Shown piece after piece: positions 51,405 through 59,132 of a DNA stretch of 64,000 bases; within the stretch, counting starts at the first letter, position 1, and every line of letters begins with the position of its first letter. Both the position numbers and the translations under genes were made by a program. Source of the stretch: Methylobacterium hispanicum (lineage in GTDB: Bacteria; Pseudomonadota; Alphaproteobacteria; Rhizobiales; Beijerinckiaceae). The DNA lies in contig NZ_BPQO01000007.1 of NCBI RefSeq assembly GCF_022179285.1, forward strand, positions 62,001 through 126,000. Reading direction: 5' to 3'. Under the pieces are notes generated by a model, which did no database searches, was not told where the DNA came from, and worked only from the letters and a program-made list of their open reading frames with translations.

Positions 51405-52652
51405 TCAGGCCCACTCGCCCCGGCGCATCACCGGCACGGCCTGTCCGTCCTCGCGGATGCCGTCCACGTCGATCTCGGCCGAGCCGATCATCCAGTCGAT
51501 GTGGATCAGGCTGCGGTTGGCGCCGCGGGCCGCGAGGTCGTCCTCGCCGAAATCGGCGCCGCCGTTGCGGAAGCATTTGCTGTAGGCCTGGCCCAGCGCG
51601 ATGTGGCTCGCCGCGTTCTCGTCGTAGAGCGTGTTGTAGAACAAGAGCCCCGAGGCCGAGATCGCCGAGGAGGCCGGCACCAGCGCGACCTCGCCGAGGC
51701 GGCGCGCGCCCTCGTCGGTGTCGAGCACCCGGGCGAGCACGTCGGCGCCGGTGCGGGCGCGCGATTCCACGATCCGCCCCTCCGCGAAGCGCACCGCGAT
51801 CCCGTCGATCAGCGTGCCCTGGTAGGAGAGCGGCTTGGTGCTGGTGACGTGCCCGTCCACCCGCAGCCGGTGCGGCGTGGTGAAGACCTCCTCGGTCGGG
51901 ATGTTGGCGTTGCAGGTGATGCCGCTGCGCGAGGTCGCCGCGCCCCCGCACCATTCGTGGTCGTCGGCGAGCCCCACCGTGAGGTCGGTGCCGGGGCCCT
52001 GGAAGCGGAGCGCGGCGAAACGCTCGGCGTTGAGCCGGTCCTTGCGGGCGTGCAGGTCGGCGTTGTGCCGCGCCCAGGCGCCGAGCGGGTCCGGGCCGTC
52101 GACCCGCGAGGCCGCGAAGACGGCGTCCCAGAGCCGGGCCACCGCCCGGTCCTCCGGCAGGTCGGGGAAGACCGTGCGGGCCCAGGCCGGGGTCGCGGCC
52201 GAGACGATGGTCCAGTTGGTGGCGAAGTTGGCGATGAGTTCGAGGGCCGGCACGTAGGCCTTGGAGCGGGCGCGGTTGGCGCGCGCCACCTTCTCGGGAT
52301 CCTGGCCGGTGAGCAGCGTGGGGTCGTCGCCGCTGATCGCGAGCCGCGCCGCGCCGTTGCGGTAGGCCTCGGCCATGCCGGCGTAGAGCCAGCCGGCGGC
52401 CGTGTCGAAGGCGGCGTCCGGCGCGTGGGCGAAGCGGGCGAGCGTGGCTTGGTCGTCGCCGAGCAGCGTGGTGACCAGCGAGGCGCCCGCCGCGTAGGCC
52501 TCGCGGGTGATGGCGCGGGCGAGCGGCAGCGCCTCGATCGGCGCCGTCAGCACGAGTTCCTGGCCGGGCTGCAGGTTGAGCCCGACCCGCACGGCCACCG
52601 TGGCCAGCCGATCGAGCCGCGGATCCGTCTGCGGCCCGGCATGTCCCGTCAT
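51405..52652 (-). CDS. M29-family aminopeptidase
   Basis: 415 residues. Matches thermophilic-type (M29) metallo-aminopeptidases: ATVAVRVGLNLQPGQELVLT at the N-terminus, the metal-site region NANIPTEEVFTTPHRLRVDG, then GADFGEDDLAARGANRSLIH and HIDWMIGSAEIDVDG. It removes N-terminal residues from peptides in the cytosol using two metals. The start is ATG 52652. Confidence 0.93.
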   Translation of the reverse strand: MTGHAGPQTDPRLDRLATVAVRVGLNLQPGQELVLTAPIEALPLARAITREAYAAGASLVTTLLGDDQATLARFAHAPDAAFDTAAGWLYAGMAEAYRNGAARLAISGDDPTLLTGQDPEKVARANRARSKAYVPALELIANFATNWTIVSAATPAWARTVFPDLPEDRAVARLWDAVFAASRVDGPDPLGAWARHNADLHARKDRLNAERFAALRFQGPGTDLTVGLADDHEWCGGAATSRSGITCNANIPTEEVFTTPHRLRVDGHVTSTKPLSYQGTLIDGIAVRFAEGRIVESRARTGADVLARVLDTDEGARRLGEVALVPASSAISASGLLFYNTLYDENAASHIALGQAYSKCFRNGGADFGEDDLAARGANRSLIHIDWMIGSAEIDVDGIREDGQAVPVMRRGEWA

Positions 52653-52722
52653 CGTCCCTGTCCCTCGCGGTCCGGCCCTCAGGCGGGCCCAGGTGCAAGA
52701 TCGGTACAGGGGCTGGCGAAAA

Positions 52723-53016
52723 TCAAGCGGCGCGCGACCACGTGATGTCGCCGAGGCTCTCCCGGAAGGCGAAGCGGGCGAGGTGGTCGGCGACCACGTT
52801 CTCCAGGCGCGTCAGGCCGACCGGGTCGGGGGTGGCGATGCGCATCACCAGCGCGTCAGGCTCCGCCTCGAAGGTGCAGACCCGGTCCTCGCCGAACGGC
52901 ACCTTGCCGTGCTGCGGGGTGCTCTCGACCGGGAACTTGTGGCTCCAGTGCCGGCAGAGCTGCTGCAGGTAGCGGCTCGCCTCGGCGGTGTGGACGCGGG
53001 CCTGGGAGGTGGGCAT
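52723..53016 (-). CDS. DUF2218-family protein
   Basis: 97 residues from ATG 53016 (CAGGAGACC upstream). It begins MPTSQARVHTAEASRYLQQL and shows the family pattern LCRHWSHKFPVE, PFGEDRVCTFEAE and a terminal HLARFAFRESLGDITW. DUF2218 proteins are small cytosolic proteins of unknown role in many proteobacteria. Confidence 0.88.
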   Translation of the reverse strand: MPTSQARVHTAEASRYLQQLCRHWSHKFPVESTPQHGKVPFGEDRVCTFEAEPDALVMRIATPDPVGLTRLENVVADHLARFAFRESLGDITWSRAA

Positions 53017-53423
53017 CGGGTGGTCTCCTGAACGTGTGTTCTCGCGGGAGCCGTCGTCGTCTTCGCAGATGCGAAGGCGCCGGACCGGAGAAGCAAGTGG
53101 CGGGCCCGATCGCCGGAAGGCTGCCGGCCCTTTGAGAAACAAACTCCGCGAGAGCCGTTAAAGCCTGGATAACGCTGAAGCTCTCCTGAACGGAGCGCCC
53201 CGGTTCCACAGGGTCTGCGACAGCCCGCGACGGGTGTCATATGGGGTGCCGGATCGAGCGACTTTGTGGCGCGGTGCGGTGGATTTCGGGGCCGTGTGCT
53301 GCAGCGCACCACGATGGGGCGAGCGGGTGCCGTGCTCTCCCTCCCCCGCAGAGGGGGAAGGGCGAGCGGCGCGGTCGAAGCGTCCTCCGTCGCACGCCCC
53401 ATGCGCGCGAAAAGAGCAGCGCC
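53017..53423. other. Intergenic region with a family-B repeat
   Basis: 407 bp. No supportable gene. Bases 53316-53362 (CGTGCTCTCCCTCCCCCGCA and following) match the repeat at 51206 and 61281. Confidence 0.5.
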
Positions 53424-54848
53424 TCACCGGCCCGGATCGGCTGGCCCCTCCCCCACCACCTTGCCCGGGTTGAGGATCCCATGCGGGTCGAGCGCCGCCT
53501 TGAGGCGCCGCATCAGGTCGAGCCCGACCGGGTCGCCGTAGCGCTCCAGCTCCGCGCGCTTCAGGAGCCCGACCCCGTGCTCGGCGGCGATCGAGCCGTC
53601 CATCGCGTGCACGATGTCGTGCACGATGCGGTTGAAGCGGCCCCACTCGGCGAGGAAGGCCTCGCGGTCCATGCCGGGCGGCTGGCTCAGGTTGAAGTGG
53701 ACGTTGCCGTCGCCGAAATGCCCGAAGGCGCAGACCCGGATGCCCGGCATCGCGGCCTCGCAGGCGGCGGTGGCCTCCGCGAGGAAGGCGGGCAGGCTCG
53801 GGAGCGGCACCGAGACGTCGTGCTTGATCGAGGCGCCCGCCCGCTTCTGCGCCTCGGGCAGCGACTCGCGCAAGGCCCAGAGCGCGCGGTTCTGCGCGGC
53901 GCTCGCGCCGACCGCCGCGTCCTCGACGATGCCGGCCTCCAGCGCGGCGGCGAGCGCCGCCTCCATCTCCGCCCGCGTGTCGGCCTCGGGCCGCGCCGAG
54001 GCCAACTCCACCAGCGCGTAGGCCCCGTGCGCGCCCGCCAGCGGGCGCACCGCGCCCGGCGCGTGCGCCAGGACGAGATCTAGCCCGAAGGGCGGCATCA
54101 CCTCGAAGGCGGTCAGGTCCCGGTCGCAGGCGGCGCGCAGATGCGCGAACAGGGCGAGTGCCCGCTCGGGCGAGGCCAGCCCCGCGAAGGCCACCGTGGT
54201 CGAGCGCGGCCGCGGGAACAGCCTGAGCACCGCGGCCGTGACGATGCCGAGTGTGCCCTCCGAGCCGATGAAGAGCTGCTTCAGGTCGTAGCCGGCATTG
54301 TCCTTGCGCAAGCTGCGCAGGCCGTTCCAGACTCGGCCGTCGGCGAGCACCACCTCGAGCCCCAGCACGAGGTCGCGGGCGTTGCCGTAGGACAGGACCT
54401 GCACGCCGCCCGCGTTGGTGCTGATGCCGCCGCCGATCCGGGCGGAGCCGCGCGAGGCGTAGGAGAGCGGGAACAGCAGCCCCGCCGCCTCGGCCGCCTC
54501 CTGCAGGTGCTGGAGGATCACCCCGGCCTCGACCGTCGCGGTGGCGCCGACCGGGTCGATCGCCCGCACTCGGTCCATCCGGCCGAGCGCGAGAACGAGG
54601 CCGCCCCGCGGGACGCCGCCGCCGACCAGCCCGGTATTGCCGCCCTGCGCCACCACCGGCACCCCGGCCTCGGCGCAGGCCCGCACCGCGAAGGCGACCT
54701 CCGCGGTGCTGCCCGGCCGGGCGACCGCCGGAGCCTCGCCCCGGTAGAGGCGGCGCTGCTCGGCGAGGTAGGGCGCGACGTCCCCCGGCGCGGTGAGGAT
54801 GTGGGCCGCCCCGAGCCGGGCGCGCAGCGCGTCGAGCAAGCCGTCCAT
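53424..54848 (-). CDS. FAD-linked oxidase (D-lactate / D-2-hydroxyacid dehydrogenase type)
   Basis: 474 residues. A PCMH-type FAD domain (VPVVAQGGNTGLVGGGVPRG, ASRGSARIGGGISTNAGGVQ, NAGYDLKQLFIGSEGTLGIV) is followed by the FAD-oxidase C-terminal domain with GHFGDGNVHFNLSQP and EHGVGLLKR. The family oxidises D-lactate, D-2-hydroxyglutarate or glycolate and passes electrons to quinone or another acceptor; the substrate cannot be fixed from sequence alone. Confidence 0.92.
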   Translation of the reverse strand: MDGLLDALRARLGAAHILTAPGDVAPYLAEQRRLYRGEAPAVARPGSTAEVAFAVRACAEAGVPVVAQGGNTGLVGGGVPRGGLVLALGRMDRVRAIDPVGATATVEAGVILQHLQEAAEAAGLLFPLSYASRGSARIGGGISTNAGGVQVLSYGNARDLVLGLEVVLADGRVWNGLRSLRKDNAGYDLKQLFIGSEGTLGIVTAAVLRLFPRPRSTTVAFAGLASPERALALFAHLRAACDRDLTAFEVMPPFGLDLVLAHAPGAVRPLAGAHGAYALVELASARPEADTRAEMEAALAAALEAGIVEDAAVGASAAQNRALWALRESLPEAQKRAGASIKHDVSVPLPSLPAFLAEATAACEAAMPGIRVCAFGHFGDGNVHFNLSQPPGMDREAFLAEWGRFNRIVHDIVHAMDGSIAAEHGVGLLKRAELERYGDPVGLDLMRRLKAALDPHGILNPGKVVGEGPADPGR

Positions 54849-55036
54849 CCGGGAACCCCTCGCATCGTGCCCGCCCGCGGGCGGCCTCTCGACCCCGCCG
54901 CCCGGGCTGGCGCGGGCGCCGCACTGGCCTAATGTGGATCCGCGGCGCTGTGGGCGTAGCCCGTCCGCGCCGGCCGCGGAAGCCCGGGGATCGTCCCCGC
55001 CCGCTCACCCAACGACCGTCCTGCCAGAGGCGACGC

Positions 55037-55732
55037 ATGCTCTCCGTCATCCCGAACCCGCCGCGCACGGCCCTGCCGATCGTCGGCAGCCCGGACCTCT
55101 TCCCCGTGCGGCGGGTCTACTGCGTGGGGCGCAACTACGCTGCCCATGCCCGCGAGATGGGCGCCAACCCCGACCGCGAGCCGCCCTTCTTCTTCATGAA
55201 GCCCGCCGACGCGCTCCAGATCGTCGGCGCGGAGCCGGCGCAGCACCCCTATCCGCCCCATACGGAAAACTACCACTTCGAGATCGAGATGGTGGTGGCG
55301 CTGGGCCGGGGCGGGCGCGACATCCCCGTGGAGCAGGCGCTCGACCACGTATACGGCTACGCGGTCGGCCTCGACATGACCCGGCGCGACCTGCAGGACG
55401 ATGCCAAGGCGCTGCGTCGCCCCTGGGACCTCGGCAAGGCCGCCGACGCCTCCGGGCCGATCGGCCCGCTCCACCCGGTCGCCGCGGTCGGCCACCCGGA
55501 GTCCGGCGCGATCACGCTGGCCGTCGACGGGCAGGTGCGCCAGAGCGGCGACCTCGCCGAGATGATCTGGTCGGTGGCCGAGCAGGTCGCCTACCTGTCG
55601 GGCTATTTCGAGCTGGCGCCGGGCGACCTGATCTTCACCGGCACGCCCTCGGGCGTCGGCCCGGTCCGGCGCGGCGAGCGCATGACGGGGTCGGTCGCCG
55701 GGCTCGGCGCGATCGTGCTCGACGTGGTCTGA
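55037..55732 (+). CDS. Fumarylacetoacetate hydrolase-family protein
   Basis: 231 residues from ATG 55037 (AGAGG upstream). FAH fold: VYCVGRNYAAHAREMG, FFMKPADALQIVG, the metal-binding ENYHFEIEMVVALG (Glu-x-Glu) and GDLIFTGTPSGVGPV. It resembles fumarylpyruvate or acylpyruvate hydrolases, which split C-C bonds of beta-diketones in aromatic breakdown. The NUDIX gene follows after 4 bp. Confidence 0.92.
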   Translation: MLSVIPNPPRTALPIVGSPDLFPVRRVYCVGRNYAAHAREMGANPDREPPFFFMKPADALQIVGAEPAQHPYPPHTENYHFEIEMVVALGRGGRDIPVEQALDHVYGYAVGLDMTRRDLQDDAKALRRPWDLGKAADASGPIGPLHPVAAVGHPESGAITLAVDGQVRQSGDLAEMIWSVAEQVAYLSGYFELAPGDLIFTGTPSGVGPVRRGERMTGSVAGLGAIVLDVV

Positions 55733-55736
55733 CCCG

Positions 55737-56204
55737 GTGCTCCTCGACAACCCCCTCGCCCGGCGGCTCTTCCACCTCGGGGCGCTCGCGCTCCGGGGCA
55801 TGACGCTCGGCGTGCGCGGCGCGGCCTTCGACGCGGCGGGCCGGGTCTGCCTCGTGCGCCACACCTACGTGGCGGGCTGGCACCTGCCGGGCGGCGGCGT
55901 CGAGGTCGGCGAGAGCGCGGCGGACGCGATGCTGCGCGAGTTCCGCGAGGAGGCGGAACTCGCCGTCGCCCCGGAGGCGCTGCGCCTGCGCGGCTTCTAC
56001 CGCAACCTCGCGGGCTCCCGCCGCGACCACGTCGCGCTCTACGTGGCGAGCGCGGCGACGCGGCTGCGCGAGAAGCGGCCGGACCGCGAGATCGCGGCCT
56101 GCGCCTTCTTCCCCCTCGACGCCCTGCCGGAGGGCACGACCCGGGGCACCGCCGCGCGCCTGCGCGAGATCCGCGAGGGGCTCGATCCCGCCGCGCACTG
56201 GTAG
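55737..56204 (+). CDS. NUDIX hydrolase
   Basis: 155 residues from GTG 55737, 4 bp after the FAH-family gene. A complete Nudix box is visible: GGGVEVGESAADAMLREFRE followed by EAEL, the GX5EX7REUXEE pattern. It hydrolyses a nucleoside diphosphate linked to some moiety X. The N-terminal LGALALRGMTLGVRGAAFD is common in short alphaproteobacterial NUDIX proteins. Confidence 0.9.
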   Translation: MLLDNPLARRLFHLGALALRGMTLGVRGAAFDAAGRVCLVRHTYVAGWHLPGGGVEVGESAADAMLREFREEAELAVAPEALRLRGFYRNLAGSRRDHVALYVASAATRLREKRPDREIAACAFFPLDALPEGTTRGTAARLREIREGLDPAAHW

Positions 56205-56333
56205 GGCGGCGGCGACGATTTTCGGCCCCGCCGCGCTTCGCCGCCCTTGCGCCGGCCGGCGGAATGGTGTTTAGAGACCGGCGTCGGCGGGGCGCCGGCC
56301 GGTTCGTCCGGCGAGCGCCAGCAGGACAAGCGA

Positions 56334-56408
56334 GCGGGTGTAGCTCAGGGGTAGAGCACAACCTTGCCAAGGTTGGGGTCGAGGGTTCGAATCCCTTCGC
56401 CCGCTCCA
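56334..56408 (+). tRNA. tRNA-Gly (anticodon GCC), copy 1
   Basis: GCGGGTG acceptor, D-arm GCTCAGGGGTAGAGC, anticodon loop TTGCCAA (GCC), T-arm GAGGGTTCGAATCCCTTC, discriminator T and encoded CCA. 75 nt. Confidence 0.96.
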
Positions 56409-56435
56409 ATTTTCCCAACCACCGATGCCGACGAC

Positions 56436-56455
56436 AAGCCGCCCTCGGGCGGCTT
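56436..56455 (+). terminator. Terminator hairpin after tRNA-Gly copy 1
   Basis: AAGCCGCC-CTCG-GGCGGCTT with a tetraloop, followed by TCGTCGTTTC. It lies 27 bp after the tRNA. Confidence 0.8.
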
Positions 56456-56613
56456 TCGTCGTTTCAGGCCGCCGCCGCGGCGGCCTCGGCGCGCGCGATT
56501 CTTGGCTGACGCAGGCGAAGCTTCGCTTGCATCGGCCGGCGGAATGGTGTTTAGAGACCGGCGTCGGCGGGGCGCCGGCCGGTTCGTCCGGCGGGTGCCA
56601 GCAGGACAAGCGA

Positions 56614-56688
56614 GCGGGTGTAGCTCAGGGGTAGAGCACAACCTTGCCAAGGTTGGGGTCGAGGGTTCGAATCCCTTCGCCCGCTCCA
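56614..56688 (+). tRNA. tRNA-Gly (anticodon GCC), copy 2
   Basis: Identical in sequence to the copy 280 bp upstream, including encoded CCA. 75 nt. Confidence 0.96.
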
Positions 56689-56715
56689 ATTTTCCCAACC
56701 ACCGATGCCGACGAC

Positions 56716-56735
56716 AAGCCGCCCTCGGGCGGCTT
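56716..56735 (+). terminator. Terminator hairpin after tRNA-Gly copy 2
   Basis: Same AAGCCGCC-CTCG-GGCGGCTT hairpin as after copy 1, followed by TCGCCGTTTC. Confidence 0.8.
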
Positions 56736-56750
56736 TCGCCGTTTCCGTGC

Positions 56751-57230
56751 TCACGCCTCCGGCGTCTCGGCCCTGTACCACGTGTAGTGCTTCTTCACCG
56801 CCTCGGTGACGGTCCAGGTGCCCGACCAGCCGCGCGGCGCCACGAAGGCGTCGCCCGCCCGGTAGCTCGTCGCCACGCCCGCCGCGTCGGTCGTGGTGAC
56901 GGCGCCCGCGATGAGGTGGATGAACTCGTCGTGCTCGAAATCGATGCGGAAGGCGCCGACGCCGCAGGTCCAGATGCCGGCCGCGTAGCGCCTGTCCGGG
57001 CTGGTGAAGACCACGGTGTTGGTCTGGCGCGGGTTGCCCGAGACGATGTGCGAGGGCAGCGGCAGGTAGGACTTCGCGCGCGGCTGGGCGGCCGGGAAAT
57101 CGTGGTTCTGCTTCAGCGGTCCGTCGAGCAGCGGCGGGGCGGCGCCCCGCGGGCGCAGAAGGACCGGCAGGCTGCCGAGGAGGGCCATCGCGGGGCCGCC
57201 GAAGGTGTAGAAAAGCCGCGGGATTTCCAT
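56751..57230 (-). CDS. Cupin-domain protein
   Basis: 159 residues. An N-terminal 45 residues precede a small-barrel cupin of the EutQ-like/cupin_3 kind: YAAGIWTCGVGAFRIDFEHD, EFIHLIAGAVTTTDAAG and YRAGDAFVAPRGWSGTWTVT. Such proteins bind small ligands or metals; no specific role can be assigned. It is convergent with the tRNA-Gly pair. Confidence 0.85.
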   Translation of the reverse strand: MEIPRLFYTFGGPAMALLGSLPVLLRPRGAAPPLLDGPLKQNHDFPAAQPRAKSYLPLPSHIVSGNPRQTNTVVFTSPDRRYAAGIWTCGVGAFRIDFEHDEFIHLIAGAVTTTDAAGVATSYRAGDAFVAPRGWSGTWTVTEAVKKHYTWYRAETPEA

Positions 57231-57630
57231 TCGATCCCCTCAGATCGCCCGGACGTATCGGGTCCGGCCGCCAGTCTCCGTCGGCGGCCGCGCGGGACTC
57301 GTCCTGTCATCCGGCGCGATCGAGACCGTACAGGGAAACAACCGCGACACAATTCGATTGTCGAAGAGCAGAACTTCTGGCTGCAACTATAGATACCAGA
57401 TTCCGAATCGAACCCTTGTGTAAGGTTAAGCGCTTCTTTCGATGTGCGCGGCGTTTCTACCGAGCCGGGCCATGGGAGGCGTGCGGCCACCGCGCGCGAG
57501 GCTGCGGATCAGCGATGCCGGGAATCTGCTCGACGCGCGTCGGCGGAGCGGGAACCTGCGCGCGGGCCATCGGACGCCGCTCACGAGATTTGAATCATAT
57601 TGAGTGAGGGAAGCATCAACCGGTAAAGGT
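57231..57630. other. Intergenic region
   Basis: 400 bp between the cupin gene and tRNA-Leu. No gene seen. Bases 57350-57420 are comparatively AT-rich and may hold a promoter. Confidence 0.4.
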
Positions 57631-57715
57631 TGGTGCGGCCAAGAGGACTCGAACCTCCACCCCTCGCGGGACTAGCACCTCAAGCTAGCGCGTCTACCAA
57701 TTCCGCCATGGCCGC
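57631..57715 (-). tRNA. tRNA-Leu (anticodon GAG)
   Basis: Minus strand: acceptor GCGGCCA, anticodon loop TTGAGGT (GAG) closed by GCTAGC/GCTAGT, a long variable arm (CCCGCGAGGGG), T-loop TTCGAGT, discriminator A and encoded CCA. 85 nt. Confidence 0.95.
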
Positions 57716-57842
57716 ATCGGCACCCCGAGGGGAGACCGCTGGTCCGATCCGGCGGCCTCGCTGGCCGGTCCGTCTCGGTGAGCGGCGCAATAACAGATCG
57801 ATTCCGGCCCGACAAGCGGGCTCGCGCGAAACGGCCCGAAAA

Positions 57843-58175
57843 TCACGCGCTCTGGGCGCCCGGCTCGAACAGGGGCGCGGCCCCCTCCCCGATCGAGGTG
57901 CCGGGCGCGCGCAGGGTCTCGGGCTTGCGGATCAGCTCGGTCACCTCGACGGAGATGCGGCTGCCCGTGACCACGATCTGGCCGCGGGCGATCGGGTGGT
58001 CGTTGGCCAGGATCTCGACCATGTCGGTCTCGCTGGCCTCCAGCTCGATCACCGCGCCGCGGCCCATGCGCAGCAGCATGTGCAGCGGCATGCGGCAGCG
58101 CCCGAGCACCACCGTGACATCGACCTTCAGATTGTCCAGAACCGCCACGCGCCGCGCTCTCGTCACCCGGGGCAC
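57843..58175 (-). CDS. fliN: FliN-type flagellar motor switch protein
   Basis: 110 residues from GTG 58175. The SpoA/FliN domain is clear: [20 protein letters not shown], then [20 protein letters not shown] and [20 protein letters not shown]. FliN forms the C-ring of the flagellar switch with FliM and FliG. The gene stands alone here, divergent from lipB, not in a flagellar operon. Confidence 0.85.
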   Translation of the reverse strand: MPRVTRARRVAVLDNLKVDVTVVLGRCRMPLHMLLRMGRGAVIELEASETDMVEILANDHPIARGQIVVTGSRISVEVTELIRKPETLRAPGTSIGEGAAPLFEPGAQSA

Positions 58176-58242
58176 CGGCCGGCGCTCGCTCTCGCGCGCG
58201 GAAGCGGTGCTCGGGGAAGCTTCCGCGCAACATGGTGAAGCC

Positions 58243-58962
58243 TTGGTAAACGCCTCGCGTCTCGAGACCGCACCGGAGACCTTCCTGCCCCGCTCAGGGA
58301 CCCCGCCGGTGGCGTGGCGGGTGAGCGACGGGCTCGTCGACTACGAGGCGGCGGTCGCCTGGATGGAGGCGCGCGCCGCCGCGATCGCCAGGGGAGAAGC
58401 GGACGAGTGCGTCTGGCTGCTTGAGCACCCACCCCTCTACACGGCCGGTACTTCGGCCAAGCCCGCCGACCTCGTCGCGCCGGACCGCTTCCCGGTCTAC
58501 CCGTCGGGCCGGGGTGGGCAGTACACCTATCACGGGCCGGGCCAGCGGGTGGCCTACGTGATGCTCGATCTCAACCGCCGCCGCACGGACCTGCGCGCCT
58601 ACGTGACCTGCCTTGAGGCGTGGCTGATCGCGACGCTGGACGCCTTCAACGTACGCGCTGAGCGGCGCGAGGACCGGGTCGGCGTCTGGGTGCGGCGGCC
58701 CGAGAAGGGGCCGGGCGTCGAGGACAAGATCGCGGCGATCGGCATCCGGGTGCGCCGCTGGGTGAGCTTCCACGGCATCAGCCTCAACGTCGAGCCGGAT
58801 CTCTCGCACTTTGCCGGCATCGTGCCCTGCGGGGTGCGCGAGCACGGGGTGACGAGCCTCGTCGATCTCGGCCAGATCGTGAGCCTGCCCGAGGTGGACA
58901 TGCAGTTGCGCGCCGCCTTCGAGCCGATCTTCGGCGCGACCGCGCCGGACGAGGCCGGCTGA
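58243..58962 (+). CDS. lipB: Lipoyl(octanoyl) transferase LipB
   Basis: 239 residues if TTG 58243 is the start ([19 protein letters not shown] agrees with the usual N-terminus of Methylobacterium LipB, from memory); GTG 58309 is possible. Family motifs: [36 protein letters not shown], the catalytic Lys in [12 protein letters not shown] and the catalytic Cys in [15 protein letters not shown]. It moves octanoate from acyl carrier protein to lipoate-dependent enzymes. Confidence 0.93.
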   Translation: MVNASRLETAPETFLPRSGTPPVAWRVSDGLVDYEAAVAWMEARAAAIARGEADECVWLLEHPPLYTAGTSAKPADLVAPDRFPVYPSGRGGQYTYHGPGQRVAYVMLDLNRRRTDLRAYVTCLEAWLIATLDAFNVRAERREDRVGVWVRRPEKGPGVEDKIAAIGIRVRRWVSFHGISLNVEPDLSHFAGIVPCGVREHGVTSLVDLGQIVSLPEVDMQLRAAFEPIFGATAPDEAG

Positions 58963-58976
58963 GGCGCCCGGTCCTG

Positions 58977-59119
58977 GTTTCGAAAGGTCGAGACCTTTCG
59001 CGGGTGCAGGGCAGAGCCCTGCAATTGGACTCTTCGCCCCGGCTCCGCCGGGGCGGAGAGTCCAGCCCGAGGCTCAGCCCCGGGACCCCGCCCAAGGGCC
59101 TCGGGCCCTTGGGGATCCC
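58977..59119. repeat. Dispersed palindromic repeat (family A)
   Basis: A row of small hairpins: CGAAAGGTCGAGACCTTTCG, then GCAGGGCAGAGCCCTGC, then CGCCCCGGCTCCGCCGGGGC, ending with CCCAAGGGCC-TCG-GGCCCTTGGG at 59091-59113. The last hairpin and its flanks match 41520-41575 in inverted orientation. It lies between the convergent lipB and porin genes and may act as terminator. Confidence 0.75.
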
Positions 59120-59132
59120 ATGACTCGGCGGC

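Larger units (their letters stand above)
56253..56747. repeat. Tandem duplication of a tRNA-Gly unit (280-bp period)
   Basis: About 215 bp are present twice with a period of exactly 280 bp: the left flank (CGGCCGGCGGAATGGTGTTT), the whole tRNA-Gly gene and its hairpin. Copies begin near 56253 and 56533 and end near 56467 and 56747. Only a few bases differ (for example GCGAGCGCC versus GCGGGTGCC). Confidence 0.9.
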
